In this document: in pieces, positions 1 through 6,260 of the stretch | Layout: every line of letters begins with the position of its first letter | How positions within the stretch are numbered: the stretch's first letter is position 1 | From: an uncultured Maritalea sp. | GTDB taxonomy: Bacteria > Pseudomonadota > Alphaproteobacteria > Rhizobiales > Devosiaceae | Direction: 5' to 3' | Length of the DNA: 8,551 nt | Assembly (NCBI GenBank): GCA_913055925.1 | Contig: CAJXLH010000107.1 | Coordinates: 1-8,551 of the forward strand | Position numbers and translations under genes: made by a program | Notes under the pieces: model-generated | The model's input: only the letters and a program-made list of their open reading frames with translations | Told to the model about the DNA's origin: nothing | Database searches by the model: none

Positions 1-338
1 GCATCAACGGTGCTGCCGTCAGAGAATTTATGATTCTGACCGAGTTCGAAGGTCCAAGTCAAACCATCGGCTGATGATGACCAACTTGTCGCCAATTCGC
101 CCACGACGCTTGTGAGGCCTTTGCCTTCTGGCGAAACATCATATTTCACCAAGCGCTGATACATTGGATAGGTCACTGTCCAATCATTATTGTCCATTGT
201 CTGAGCTGGATCCAAAGACTGCGGATCTGCCGCTTTGGCAACCACAAGCGTGTTGGCATGATTGTCAGCATAAGAAACCGTTGCGGTACCAATAGTCGCA
301 ACAGCGCCAAGGGCAAAAGCCCAGTTCACAATACGCAT
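1..338 (-). CDS. ABC transporter substrate-binding protein, peptide/opine type (SBP family 5), 5' part
   Basis: This is the N-terminal 112 codons of a secreted binding protein; the rest lies beyond the left edge. It starts at ATG 338-336 behind a strong Shine-Dalgarno GGGAGG (344-349) with 5 nt spacing. The first ~19 residues (MRIVNWAFALGAVATIGTA) form a signal peptide, with cleavage likely after VSYA. The mature part begins with the family-5 pattern: TLVVAKAADPQSLDPAQTMD, then YPMYQRLVKYD, a GELATSW segment and LTWTFEL...HKFSDGS. These match the start of DppA/OppA-like proteins, which bind peptides, opines or similar solutes in the periplasm and deliver them to an ABC permease. The permease and ATPase genes would be expected further left. 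The divergent RpiR-type regulator at 506 probably controls it. The ligand cannot be told from this fragment. The family call is firm; the substrate is unknown. Confidence 0.9.
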   Translation of the reverse strand, partial: MRIVNWAFALGAVATIGTATVSYADNHANTLVVAKAADPQSLDPAQTMDNNDWTVTYPMYQRLVKYDVSPEGKGLTSVVGELATSWSSSADGLTWTFELGQNHKFSDGSTVD

Positions 339-505
339 GAATTCCTCCCGTCTGCGTGAATCGATTGCAGCACCAAATTTGGTTGGTTCTGCATTTTCAA
401 TTGCAGGCAAGCATGTCCGGTACTACAATATCAGTCAAGGCATTTTTGTTATTAACATAACATTTTGATTTAGGTATACTCGTCGGAATACCAAGAGGAG
501 GCACA
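339..505. promoter_or_regulatory. Divergent promoter region between the ABC binding-protein gene and the RpiR regulator
   Basis: This 167-bp AT-rich gap separates two genes transcribed away from each other. It holds a perfect 12-bp palindrome ACCAAATTTGGT (372-383), a repeated ATTGCAG (364-370 and 400-406), and GGTAT-N10-ATACC (473-477 and 488-492). For the leftward gene a possible -35 is TTGACT (438-433, minus), but the -10 seventeen bases on (CATGCT) is weak. The palindrome would then lie in the leader of the binding-protein gene, where a bound repressor could block transcription. That the RpiR protein binds here is inference from the divergent arrangement. Confidence 0.55.
452..480 (+). 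promoter_or_regulatory. Sigma70-like promoter of the RpiR-type regulator
   Basis: TTAACA (452-457) and TATACT (475-480) are each one base from consensus and are separated by exactly 17 bp. The expected transcription start near 487 leaves a short leader to the start codon at 506. The inverted repeat GGTAT-N10-ATACC overlaps the -10 and the likely +1, which would suit autorepression. No experimental support is available here. Confidence 0.6.
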
Positions 506-1366
506 TTGCGGCATATGGAAATCGCCCAAGTGATTGAGGAGTCGAAATCTAGTTTTACCAAGCTAGAACAACGTGTTGCGACCTACTTGATCAACCGGCC
601 AGAGGCCATCGCCCTGGAAACTAGCGCGGAGATCGCTGAGCGCCTTAACGTTAGCCCGATGACCGTCTCGCGATTCTTCAAAAAGCTGGGAGACCAAAAG
701 CTTTCTGAGTTACGCGCAAGCGCCAGAAAGAATTTGTTTGGTCCCTCCGCTGCACGAATTGGCTCGCGCTATGAGAGCTTTGCCCACTCACAACAAGACC
801 GCGATTCGAGCATTGATCAACAAGTTGCACAGCTTGGTCTCGACAGCGCTTTAGAGTGGAGAAACACCGCTGCGTGGCAAGAAGCCGTTCAAAAAGCAGC
901 CAACGCTGAAAGCTTCATGGCCATCGGTTTTCAGATCATGCAATATCTCGCGCGCGGCCTGTGCATGCGCCTCAAATATGTCCGTCAAAACGTGTTCTTA
1001 GTAGACGGTGAGGACGGTATTTATGCGGAGGTATTCAATGATGAATCCGCAAGCAAAGTGCTGGTGATGATTGACACGTTTCGCTATGGCGCGCACGGAC
1101 CAATACTTGCCAAAGCAGCTAAGGAACGCGGATTTCGCATCATCCTATTTTGCGATGAGTATTGTGATTGGGCGCAAGGCACTGTCGATACAGTTTTCAG
1201 CTTTCCCAATGAAGGCCACTTCTTCATGCCTTTCCCAACGGGCATCCATTTCGGCCTCAACCTCTTCTACCAAGACATCATTCATGCATTGGGTGATGAC
1301 GCGCGCGAACAAGTTGAGAAACTCTCAAAATCGCAAGAAATGTTTGGCAGTTTTATCCCTGAATAA
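506..1366 (+). CDS. MurR/RpiR-family transcriptional regulator (HTH + divergent SIS domain)
   Basis: This is a 286-residue regulator, the usual length for the family. Residues ~1-77 form the N-terminal RpiR domain. Its helix-turn-helix lies at about 38-62 (LETSAEIAERLNVSPMTVSR, then FFKKLG). Residues ~122-262 form a SIS-like sensor domain. Family members bind DNA as dimers or tetramers and respond to a ligand, often a sugar phosphate. The sensor here is odd: where a typical SIS has a G-x-G-x-S phosphate loop it reads AIGFQIMQYLA (139-149), and the second loop reads MIDTFRYGAHG (188-198) rather than a Ser/Thr-rich SxSG. The ligand may therefore not be a phosphosugar. The start is ambiguous: TTG 506 has AGAGGAGG (494-501) 4 nt upstream, while ATG 515 in the same frame is 13 nt from it. 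The divergent ABC binding-protein gene is the likeliest target (inference). Confidence 0.88.
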   Translation: MRHMEIAQVIEESKSSFTKLEQRVATYLINRPEAIALETSAEIAERLNVSPMTVSRFFKKLGDQKLSELRASARKNLFGPSAARIGSRYESFAHSQQDRDSSIDQQVAQLGLDSALEWRNTAAWQEAVQKAANAESFMAIGFQIMQYLARGLCMRLKYVRQNVFLVDGEDGIYAEVFNDESASKVLVMIDTFRYGAHGPILAKAAKERGFRIILFCDEYCDWAQGTVDTVFSFPNEGHFFMPFPTGIHFGLNLFYQDIIHALGDDAREQVEKLSKSQEMFGSFIPE

Positions 1367-1368
1367 GA

Positions 1369-1389
1369 AAGGGCGCATCAAGCGCCCTT
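1369..1389. terminator. Hairpin between convergent rpiR-type and ferritin genes
   Basis: AAGGGCGC (1369-1376) and GCGCCCTT (1382-1389) form a perfect 8-bp stem with a 5-nt loop, starting 3 bp after the regulator's stop codon. On the minus strand the stem is followed by TCTTATTC, giving a modest U-rich tail, so it fits best as the ferritin terminator. On the plus strand no T tract follows. It may work in both directions, with the plus direction weaker. Confidence 0.6.
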
Positions 1390-1417
1390 CCAAGAAATTC
1401 TGATTTGAAACCGAAGC

Positions 1418-1930
1418 TTATGCTTCGCTTTCGCCACCCTCTGACGGGCGCTCTAATTGTTCGTCCAACTGCATCAGGAACCAACGGTTATTGTCAGTCG
1501 CCCGCACCAGATCGAGCACACGGCGGAACAAATCTTCTTCTTCAACCTGCTCGGCCAAGAACCAATTCAGCATATTTTGCGTGCCATAGTCTTTTTCTTC
1601 AGCGCACAACTCAAACAATGCATGAATTTGTCCTGTCACCACCTGCTCATGCTCATAGCCCGCCAGCACCGCTTCTTCTGCTGACGCAAAATCTGACTTT
1701 GGCTTCTTGATACCTTCCAAAGCGACTTTGCCATCACGCTGATAGATGTGGTTGTAGATTTTCATTGCATGTTCATGCTCTTCTTGCGCATGACCGCGGA
1801 ACCATTCTGCAAAACCCGGCAAGCCTTCATTATCAAAATATGTCGCCACTGCGAGGTAGGCATAAGATGCATCAAGCTCGTTATTCACCTGCGCGTTGAG
1901 CGCCGCTTGGATTTTTTCTGTAAGAGCCAT
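1418..1930 (-). CDS. ftnA: Non-heme ferritin (iron storage, ferroxidase)
   Basis: This 170-residue protein matches bacterial ferritin (FtnA, ~165 residues) along its whole length. Ferritin forms a 24-subunit cytoplasmic shell, oxidises Fe(II) at a di-iron site and stores the mineral inside. The expected ferroxidase ligands are present: E18 (NNELDASYAYL), E51 and H54 (HAQEEHEHA), E95 (YEHEQ), Q128 and E131 (AEQVEEE), plus the conserved Y25. The signature HAQEE lies at 47-51. No heme-ligand methionine pattern of bacterioferritin is evident. ATG 1930-1928 has AAGGA (minus; 1942-1938) 7 nt upstream. A 19-bp Irr-type palindrome lies 22 bp before the start, so expression is probably iron-controlled. 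The gene stands alone between the TRAP operon (same strand, 136 bp away) and the convergent regulator, and has no evident link to either. Confidence 0.95.
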   Translation of the reverse strand: MALTEKIQAALNAQVNNELDASYAYLAVATYFDNEGLPGFAEWFRGHAQEEHEHAMKIYNHIYQRDGKVALEGIKKPKSDFASAEEAVLAGYEHEQVVTGQIHALFELCAEEKDYGTQNMLNWFLAEQVEEEDLFRRVLDLVRATDNNRWFLMQLDEQLERPSEGGESEA

Positions 1931-1951
1931 TGTGATGTCCTTAATATCTTT

Positions 1952-1970
1952 CTTTAGAATTATTCTAAAG
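1952..1970 (-). promoter_or_regulatory. Irr-type iron control element upstream of ferritin
   Basis: CTTTAGAAT (1952-1960) and ATTCTAAAG (1962-1970) are perfect inverted repeats around a single central base. They match the TTTAGAA...TTCTAAA pattern I know as the ICE/Irr box of alphaproteobacteria, where the Fur-family protein Irr represses iron-storage genes when iron and heme are low. The site ends 22 bp before the ferritin start. A TAGAAT inside it could serve as a -10, but I find no good -35. The Irr assignment is knowledge-based; the repeat itself is seen directly. Confidence 0.75.
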
Positions 1971-2066
1971 TAGAAATTAGCACAAGGATTTGATTTTGTC
2001 TAAAGCTTTCTTGCAGACAAATTGTCGCGAATGCGGAGAATTCAACGTGGGCTAACTCTATATCAA

Positions 2067-3377
2067 TTAAAGAAAAAACAACGTGATGACCGGGAAAGCG
2101 AACAGGAGAATTACCCGCACAATGTCCGATGCGACAAACCACATGACCGCTTTGTAGGTTTCACTGATTTTTGTGTCCGGGTCCATCGCGTTGATAATGA
2201 AAAGGTTCATGCCAACGGGTGGCGTGATCAAGCCGACCTCCACAACGATTAACACCAATATCCCGAACCAGATGGCAAGAAACTCTGGGCTCATGCCCAA
2301 ATCCAACCCCGCGACCAGTGGGAAGAAAATCGGGATCGTCAAAAGGATCATGCTCAAACTATCCATGAAGCAGCCCATCACCAGATAGATCAGCAAAATT
2401 ACAGCAATTATTGCCAAAGGTGCTAGGCCAAGCTCGGCAACCCACACCAGCAACTCTTGCGGCACTTGGGTGAGCGCTAGAAAACTATTGTAAAAGCCCG
2501 CGCCGAGAATGATGAAAAAGATCATCGCTGTGCTTGTTGCAGTGGCAATGATGCTTTGTTTGAAAAGCACCCATGTGAGTTTTCCGCGCGCAAAGGCAAT
2601 TAAGCCAGTACCTGCGGCGCCAACCGCAGCCCCTTCTGTTGGGGTAAACCACCCCCAATAAATGCCGCCCACGACCAGAAAAAACACCAAAAGCACCGGC
2701 CAAACATCAATCAACGATCTAAATCGCTCTTTGTAAGGCACCGCGTCTTTAGTCCCTGCGTCTTTTGGATAGATGCGAACATAGATTGAAATTGTGATCA
2801 CATAGCCAATGGCGGCGAGCACCCCTGGGACAAAGGCCGCGAGAAAAAGCTTGGCGATATTCTGCTCGGTCAAAATCGCATAAATTACCAATACGACGGA
2901 CGGCGGAATGAGGATACCGAGCGTTCCACCAGCCGCCAGTGTGGCCGTTGAAAACCCGCCGGAATAGCCGTAGCGCTTCAGCTCCGGCAAAGCGACTTTG
3001 CTCATGGTCGCAGCGGTTGCGAGCGAAGAACCGCAAATTGCGGCAAACCCCGCACAAGCACCAATTGCCGCCATCGCCATGCCACCCTTTTTGTGACCGA
3101 GCCAGTTTTCTGCCGCCTTAAAAAGGGACGTCGACAAGCCTGACAGAGTCGCAAACTGCCCCATAAGCAAAAACATCGGGATTATCGTCAGCGAGTAAGA
3201 TGAAAAGGTGCCGTAGGTCTCGGTCTTCAACTTTGCCAACACAATGTTGGGGCTACCCAATGCCAGCCACATGCCGCCAATGCCGCACACCATCATGGCT
3301 AGACCAATCGGCGCGCGCAAAAAGATCATCGCCAACAAAATGGGGAATGACCAAAGTCCGAGTTCGATCATGCTCAT
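2067..3377 (-). CDS. dctM: TRAP transporter large permease subunit DctM
   Basis: This 436-residue, strongly hydrophobic protein is the normal length for DctM, the 12-helix subunit that moves solute inwards using a sodium gradient. Family signatures include ACAGFAAICGSSLATAATM near residue 107, followed by AAGGTLGILIPPSVVLVIYA near 167, and LITPPVGMNLFIINAM near the C-terminus. Hydrophobic segments run from the N-terminus (SFPILLAMIFLRAPIGLAMM) to the end. The start ATG (3377-3375) overlaps the dctQ stop in an ATGA junction, so the two are very probably translationally coupled. A second ATG two codons on is also possible. It is the last gene of the TRAP operon; no convincing terminator follows before the ferritin promoter. 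Its solute is set mainly by DctP and cannot be read from this subunit. Confidence 0.96.
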   Translation of the reverse strand: MSMIELGLWSFPILLAMIFLRAPIGLAMMVCGIGGMWLALGSPNIVLAKLKTETYGTFSSYSLTIIPMFLLMGQFATLSGLSTSLFKAAENWLGHKKGGMAMAAIGACAGFAAICGSSLATAATMSKVALPELKRYGYSGGFSTATLAAGGTLGILIPPSVVLVIYAILTEQNIAKLFLAAFVPGVLAAIGYVITISIYVRIYPKDAGTKDAVPYKERFRSLIDVWPVLLVFFLVVGGIYWGWFTPTEGAAVGAAGTGLIAFARGKLTWVLFKQSIIATATSTAMIFFIILGAGFYNSFLALTQVPQELLVWVAELGLAPLAIIAVILLIYLVMGCFMDSLSMILLTIPIFFPLVAGLDLGMSPEFLAIWFGILVLIVVEVGLITPPVGMNLFIINAMDPDTKISETYKAVMWFVASDIVRVILLFAFPVITLFFL

Positions 3378-3958
3378 TCGGAAACACCCTGCGCTCGCGG
3401 GAGGAAATCGCGACCTGTCAGCATTTCAACGCATCGCGCGCCCGCGCAGTAGACAGCCACAAGGGCGGCAACCAACGCAGCGACAAAACTCGCGGCATAA
3501 GCCCACCAAATCGGAAACTGAAGAATAAAGGTGGTTTCACCGTAGGAAAGCTTATTCTGCGCACCCTCAAATAATCGCCAACAAATGACCACCATTACGA
3601 CAGCAAAAAGCATTTCCCAGAATGCACCCAAGAAATCTTGAAGCTTTTGCGGGAGCTTTGAGGTGAAAATATCCACCTTTGCATGGGCGCCATAGAGCTG
3701 ACAGATTGGCAGAAACGCAAAAACCACAAATGCAACGCCTGCTTCCACCAATTCAAAGTCTCCAGCAATTGGGCCAACGCCGGTAGAAACAAGCGAGGTG
3801 GCAATACTTTCAGAGACATTGTTTAGCCACTCTGAATGGCCGAGTGTGTTGAGACCACGACCCAATATGCTCAGACTGCTCAGGATGATAAGTGTTGTGA
3901 GTACGAGCCCACCCACGATCGCCATTGCACGTGCAATTTTTTCAACGATCAATGTCAC
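3374..3958 (-). CDS. dctQ: TRAP transporter small membrane subunit DctQ
   Basis: This is a membrane protein of 194 residues with four apparent helices: around residues 12-35 (AIVGGLVLTTLIILSSLSIL), 70-90 (EAGVAFVVFAFLPICQLYG), 112-132 (FWEMLFAVVMVVICWRLF) and 150-173. The segment QLYGAHAKVDIFT is typical of DctQ, which pairs with DctM. The open frame extends to TTG 4012, but that extension lies inside the terminator-like hairpin 3980-4009. GTG 3958 has GGAG (3970-3967, minus) 8 nt upstream and gives a normal N-terminus, so I choose it. ATG 3925 has no ribosome site. The stop overlaps the dctM start by 4 nt. The only real doubt is the start codon. Confidence 0.9.
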   Translation of the reverse strand: MTLIVEKIARAMAIVGGLVLTTLIILSSLSILGRGLNTLGHSEWLNNVSESIATSLVSTGVGPIAGDFELVEAGVAFVVFAFLPICQLYGAHAKVDIFTSKLPQKLQDFLGAFWEMLFAVVMVVICWRLFEGAQNKLSYGETTFILQFPIWWAYAASFVAALVAALVAVYCAGARCVEMLTGRDFLPRAQGVSE

Positions 3959-3968
3959 GATATGGGCT

Positions 3969-4010
3969 CCAAAAACAAAGGTCTCGGGATCGACATATAC
4001 CCCGAGACCC
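3969..4010 (-). terminator. Hairpin with U-rich tail between dctP and dctQ (attenuating terminator)
   Basis: Read on the minus strand, GGTCTCGGG (4009-4001) pairs perfectly with CCCGAGACC (3988-3980) across a 12-nt loop. G-U pairs can extend the stem at both ends. TTTGTTTTTGG (3979-3969) follows at once. This has the form of an intrinsic terminator and begins 21 bp after the dctP stop. In TRAP and ABC operons such hairpins commonly let the binding protein be made in excess of the membrane subunits by partial termination and by protecting the upstream mRNA. Partial readthrough is inferred because dctQ and dctM have no other obvious promoter. Confidence 0.8.
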
Positions 4011-4030
4011 AAACAATGAAAACGCTGCGA

Positions 4031-5092
4031 TTATTCAGCGTTCATCAATTCAGTTGCACGTGCAAACAAACCAGAACCATCAAGTCCTTTGTCGTCCATC
4101 TCGGCAATCCAATTCTCAATTGTGGGTTGCGCGGCTTGTTTCCACTGAGCGACCTGGTCGGCCGAAAGCTCGATGATGTTGTTGCCACGATCTACCGCAA
4201 ATTGGTATGGGCCTGCGTCATCCGCCTGTGTGCGGCGTCCTGCATCGGCAGAAAACTCCAACCCAGAGTTGTCATCGAGCACTTTCTTCAGATCGTCCGG
4301 CAAGGCTTCATATTTGTCCTTGTTCATCGCCAAAACGAAGGTCGCTGTATAAAGCACCTCGTCACCAAAGCTGGTGTGATTTGACACAAGCTCGCTGGTT
4401 TTGATGGCACCGGTGACTTCCCATGGGATGGCGGTGGCGTCGATCACACCTTTTGACAAAGCTTCAGGCACCGCTGGCACCGGCATACCAACAGAAGTGG
4501 CACCTAGATCTTTAAACAATGCGGTTGTGACACGCGTTGGCGCGCGCAGTTTCACACCGTTCAGATCCTCGACCGATGTAATTGGCTCTTTTGAGTGGAT
4601 AATCCCTGGCCCGTGCACCCACAGACCGAGCACCTTCACATCCTTGAAGTCCGCATTGAACATGGTTTCTTCGCCAAGTTGCCAGAAGGCACGTGAAGCG
4701 CTTTCCGCGTCTTTAATGGTGAATGGCAGTTCAAACACTTCGGTGCGCGGGAAACGGCCTGGCGTATAGCCCGGCAAGGTCCAAACAATGTCAGCAACGC
4801 CGTCAATTGCTTGATCAATCAGCTGAGGCGGCGTGCCACCTAGCTGCATTGACGGGAAATGCTGGATCTTAATTCGTCCATCAGATTCCGCTTCGATCTT
4901 TTCAATCCACGGTGCCAAAACACTTTTCGGAACTGACGCTTGTGCTGGCAAAAATTGGTGCAGACGCAGCGTCACTTCTTGCGCGGTTGCCGCGCTTTGC
5001 ATGCCAATAAAACCACCAGCAAGAATAGCTGCACCAACAGCGCATTTCGCAAGCGTCTTCATAAACGCACGCTTTGAATTTGTCGTTGTCAT
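4031..5092 (-). CDS. dctP: TRAP transporter substrate-binding protein DctP
   Basis: This is the periplasmic solute receptor of the TRAP system, 353 residues as called. It has a signal peptide (basic TTTNSKRAFMK, hydrophobic core ~17-32, likely cleavage AATA-QE after residue 37). The mature protein shows the DctP fold: TLRLHQFLP at the start, SMQLGG (81-86), ADIVWTLPGYTPGRFP (100-115), LRAPTR (182-187) and GMPVPAVPEALSKGVIDAT (202-220). In the family the Arg of LRAPTR (R183) clamps the ligand carboxylate, so the ligand should be an organic acid. The start was chosen at ATG 5092 because GAGGA (5105-5101, minus) lies 8 nt upstream. In-frame TTG 5116 and ATG 5107 would add residues without a ribosome site. 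The gene lies 164 bp downstream of mvaD on the same strand, so mevalonate is a candidate ligand, from neighbourhood only. Confidence 0.93.
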   Translation of the reverse strand: MTTTNSKRAFMKTLAKCAVGAAILAGGFIGMQSAATAQEVTLRLHQFLPAQASVPKSVLAPWIEKIEAESDGRIKIQHFPSMQLGGTPPQLIDQAIDGVADIVWTLPGYTPGRFPRTEVFELPFTIKDAESASRAFWQLGEETMFNADFKDVKVLGLWVHGPGIIHSKEPITSVEDLNGVKLRAPTRVTTALFKDLGATSVGMPVPAVPEALSKGVIDATAIPWEVTGAIKTSELVSNHTSFGDEVLYTATFVLAMNKDKYEALPDDLKKVLDDNSGLEFSADAGRRTQADDAGPYQFAVDRGNNIIELSADQVAQWKQAAQPTIENWIAEMDDKGLDGSGLFARATELMNAE

Positions 5093-5115
5093 TTTGCGTT
5101 TCCTCATCGGTCGCA

Positions 5116-5147
5116 ATTATTATTGAAATGACCAGTTTTCTGGCCAA
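5116..5147 (-). promoter_or_regulatory. Candidate TRAP operon promoter with embedded operator
   Basis: On the minus strand TTGGCC (5147-5142) and AATAAT (5124-5119) are spaced 17 bp, giving a plausible sigma70-like promoter with a leader of about 20 nt to the dctP start. Between and over these elements lies the 18-bp inverted repeat TGACCAG-TTTT-CTGGCCA (5129-5146), whose 7-bp arms match at six positions. A repressor bound there would cover the space between -35 and -10. No regulator gene for it is in the window. Confidence 0.45.
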
Positions 5148-5256
5148 AAACCCTGACAACAACATGGCCGAATGGAACGGAACTGTAAAAGGATAAATCG
5201 TCGCTTTTTTTAGTTTCCCAACCGAAAAAATTCGACCAAATGTTCAGTTTGCACGC
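5148..5256 (-). other. mvaD-dctP spacer
   Basis: This AT-rich stretch follows the mvaD stop codon. It contains CGAA-TTTT-TTCG around 5227-5238, a short stem without a following U tract, so I do not call it a terminator. No coding sequence is supported. Readthrough from the mevalonate genes into the TRAP genes is therefore possible but not shown. Confidence 0.4.
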
Positions 5257-6258
5257 TTATAGCGCCGCAAAGGGCTCAATAATCTGCGCTTGCGGGAAAT
5301 TGGCATTCACATCGTCCTCGCTCGATTGCAAGAAGATCAACTTAACATTAGGTCCAGCATCCATTGTCGCGTAGACCTCGTGACCATCCGCGCGCAATTC
5401 TCGGACCTTTTCCAGAATGGTAAAGCTCTCCGGCAAAAGATATTGCAGCCCGGGCCGCGCCGCCATCATTGTGGCGTGCATCGCCAACGCATTGGCCTCC
5501 GCAAGTGTGCCCAGCTTACTGAAGTCTTTGTCCTGCACGGCGGCACCTATGTCCGCGCAATCACGCTCGGCCTGTTCCGGCCAAACCTTGTAAAGCGGGC
5601 TGGTGGCCACAGTGTGGTTCATACCGTCACGAGAAGAAACCGATTTTGGTTTTGAGGTGACATTGATAATCGCAATGCGAAACTCTGGCCATTGCACATC
5701 GATGTGACGCGCAAAACTGTCTCGCCCATCGGTCAACTGACCGCGATCCCATTGTACAAAACCATGCCAAAATGAACGGGACGCGCTGCCACTGCCAATC
5801 CGCGCGAGCATGCTCAATTTGTCTTTTGGCAACCCCAAACCAAATGCTTGATCCAGCGCCCCAGTAAGGGCCGCAAACCCTGATGCTGACGACGCCAACC
5901 CAGCAGCGGTTGGTATTGAATTGAAAGTTTGGATGTTTAGCGGCAAGTTCTGTCCGCGCCGAAATCGGTCCACGAACGCAATGAGTTTGCGGGCAAAAGG
6001 TTGCTCCAGGTCGACAGCTTCACCGTTCAGGCGGACTTGGTCGCGCCCATCCGCAGCAACAGAAATCTTGGTCTGACTTCCCCATTTGTGCAGCGAAATT
6101 GAAAGCGAACTATTAAGCGGTAGGTTGAGCTCTTTATCGCGCTTACCCCAATATTTGCTCAGGGCAATGTTGCTTGGCGCGAAATAGTCAGCCTCACTCC
6201 TAAACGAAAGCCGTTCTGGCAATAGACCATCAAAAATGGATTGAGCACTTATGGTCAT
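5257..6258 (-). CDS. mvaD: Diphosphomevalonate decarboxylase
   Basis: This 333-residue cytoplasmic GHMP-family enzyme carries out ATP-dependent decarboxylation of mevalonate 5-diphosphate to isopentenyl diphosphate, the last step of the mevalonate route. Signatures are complete: APSNIALSKYWGKRD (27-41), LPLNSSLSISL (46-56), the ATP loop PTAAGLASSASG (116-127), GSGSASRS (155-162, with R161 at the conserved Arg) and MDAGPN (299-304), where D300 corresponds to the catalytic Asp of the yeast and human enzymes. The ~25-residue lead before APSN is longer than in some homologues, but ATG 6258 lies 2 nt after the pmk stop, which favours coupled translation. The product name is secure because the YWGKRD and DAGPN motifs distinguish it from the kinases. 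It ends the mevalonate block; the TRAP genes follow. Confidence 0.97.
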   Translation of the reverse strand: MTISAQSIFDGLLPERLSFRSEADYFAPSNIALSKYWGKRDKELNLPLNSSLSISLHKWGSQTKISVAADGRDQVRLNGEAVDLEQPFARKLIAFVDRFRRGQNLPLNIQTFNSIPTAAGLASSASGFAALTGALDQAFGLGLPKDKLSMLARIGSGSASRSFWHGFVQWDRGQLTDGRDSFARHIDVQWPEFRIAIINVTSKPKSVSSRDGMNHTVATSPLYKVWPEQAERDCADIGAAVQDKDFSKLGTLAEANALAMHATMMAARPGLQYLLPESFTILEKVRELRADGHEVYATMDAGPNVKLIFLQSSEDDVNANFPQAQIIEPFAAL

Positions 6259-6260
6259 GA

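Noticed and set aside
1071..1403. 110-codon frame overlapping the 3' half of the RpiR-type gene
   Set aside because: It is an alternative frame of the regulator, ends in a basic run generated by the hairpin region and resembles no protein I know.
1412..1427. CGAAGC-TTAT-GCTTCG stem over the ferritin stop codon
   Set aside because: It sits across the stop codon with no U-rich tail. The longer 8-bp stem at 1369-1389 is a better terminator candidate.
1995..2021. Inverted repeat TTTGTCT / AGACAAA downstream of dctM as a terminator
   Set aside because: The stem is AT-rich with a 13-nt loop and no U tract follows on the minus strand. It may be chance or part of the ferritin upstream region.
3836..4384. 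182-codon plus-strand open frame antisense to dctQ/dctP
   Set aside because: It lies opposite well-supported TRAP genes, has no domain I recognise and mixes hydrophobic and Cys-rich segments typical of an antisense shadow.
5225..5240. CGAA-TTTT-TTCG hairpin after mvaD as a terminator
   Set aside because: Only four Watson-Crick pairs, with further pairing only by G-U, and the following bases are A-rich rather than U-rich on the transcript.
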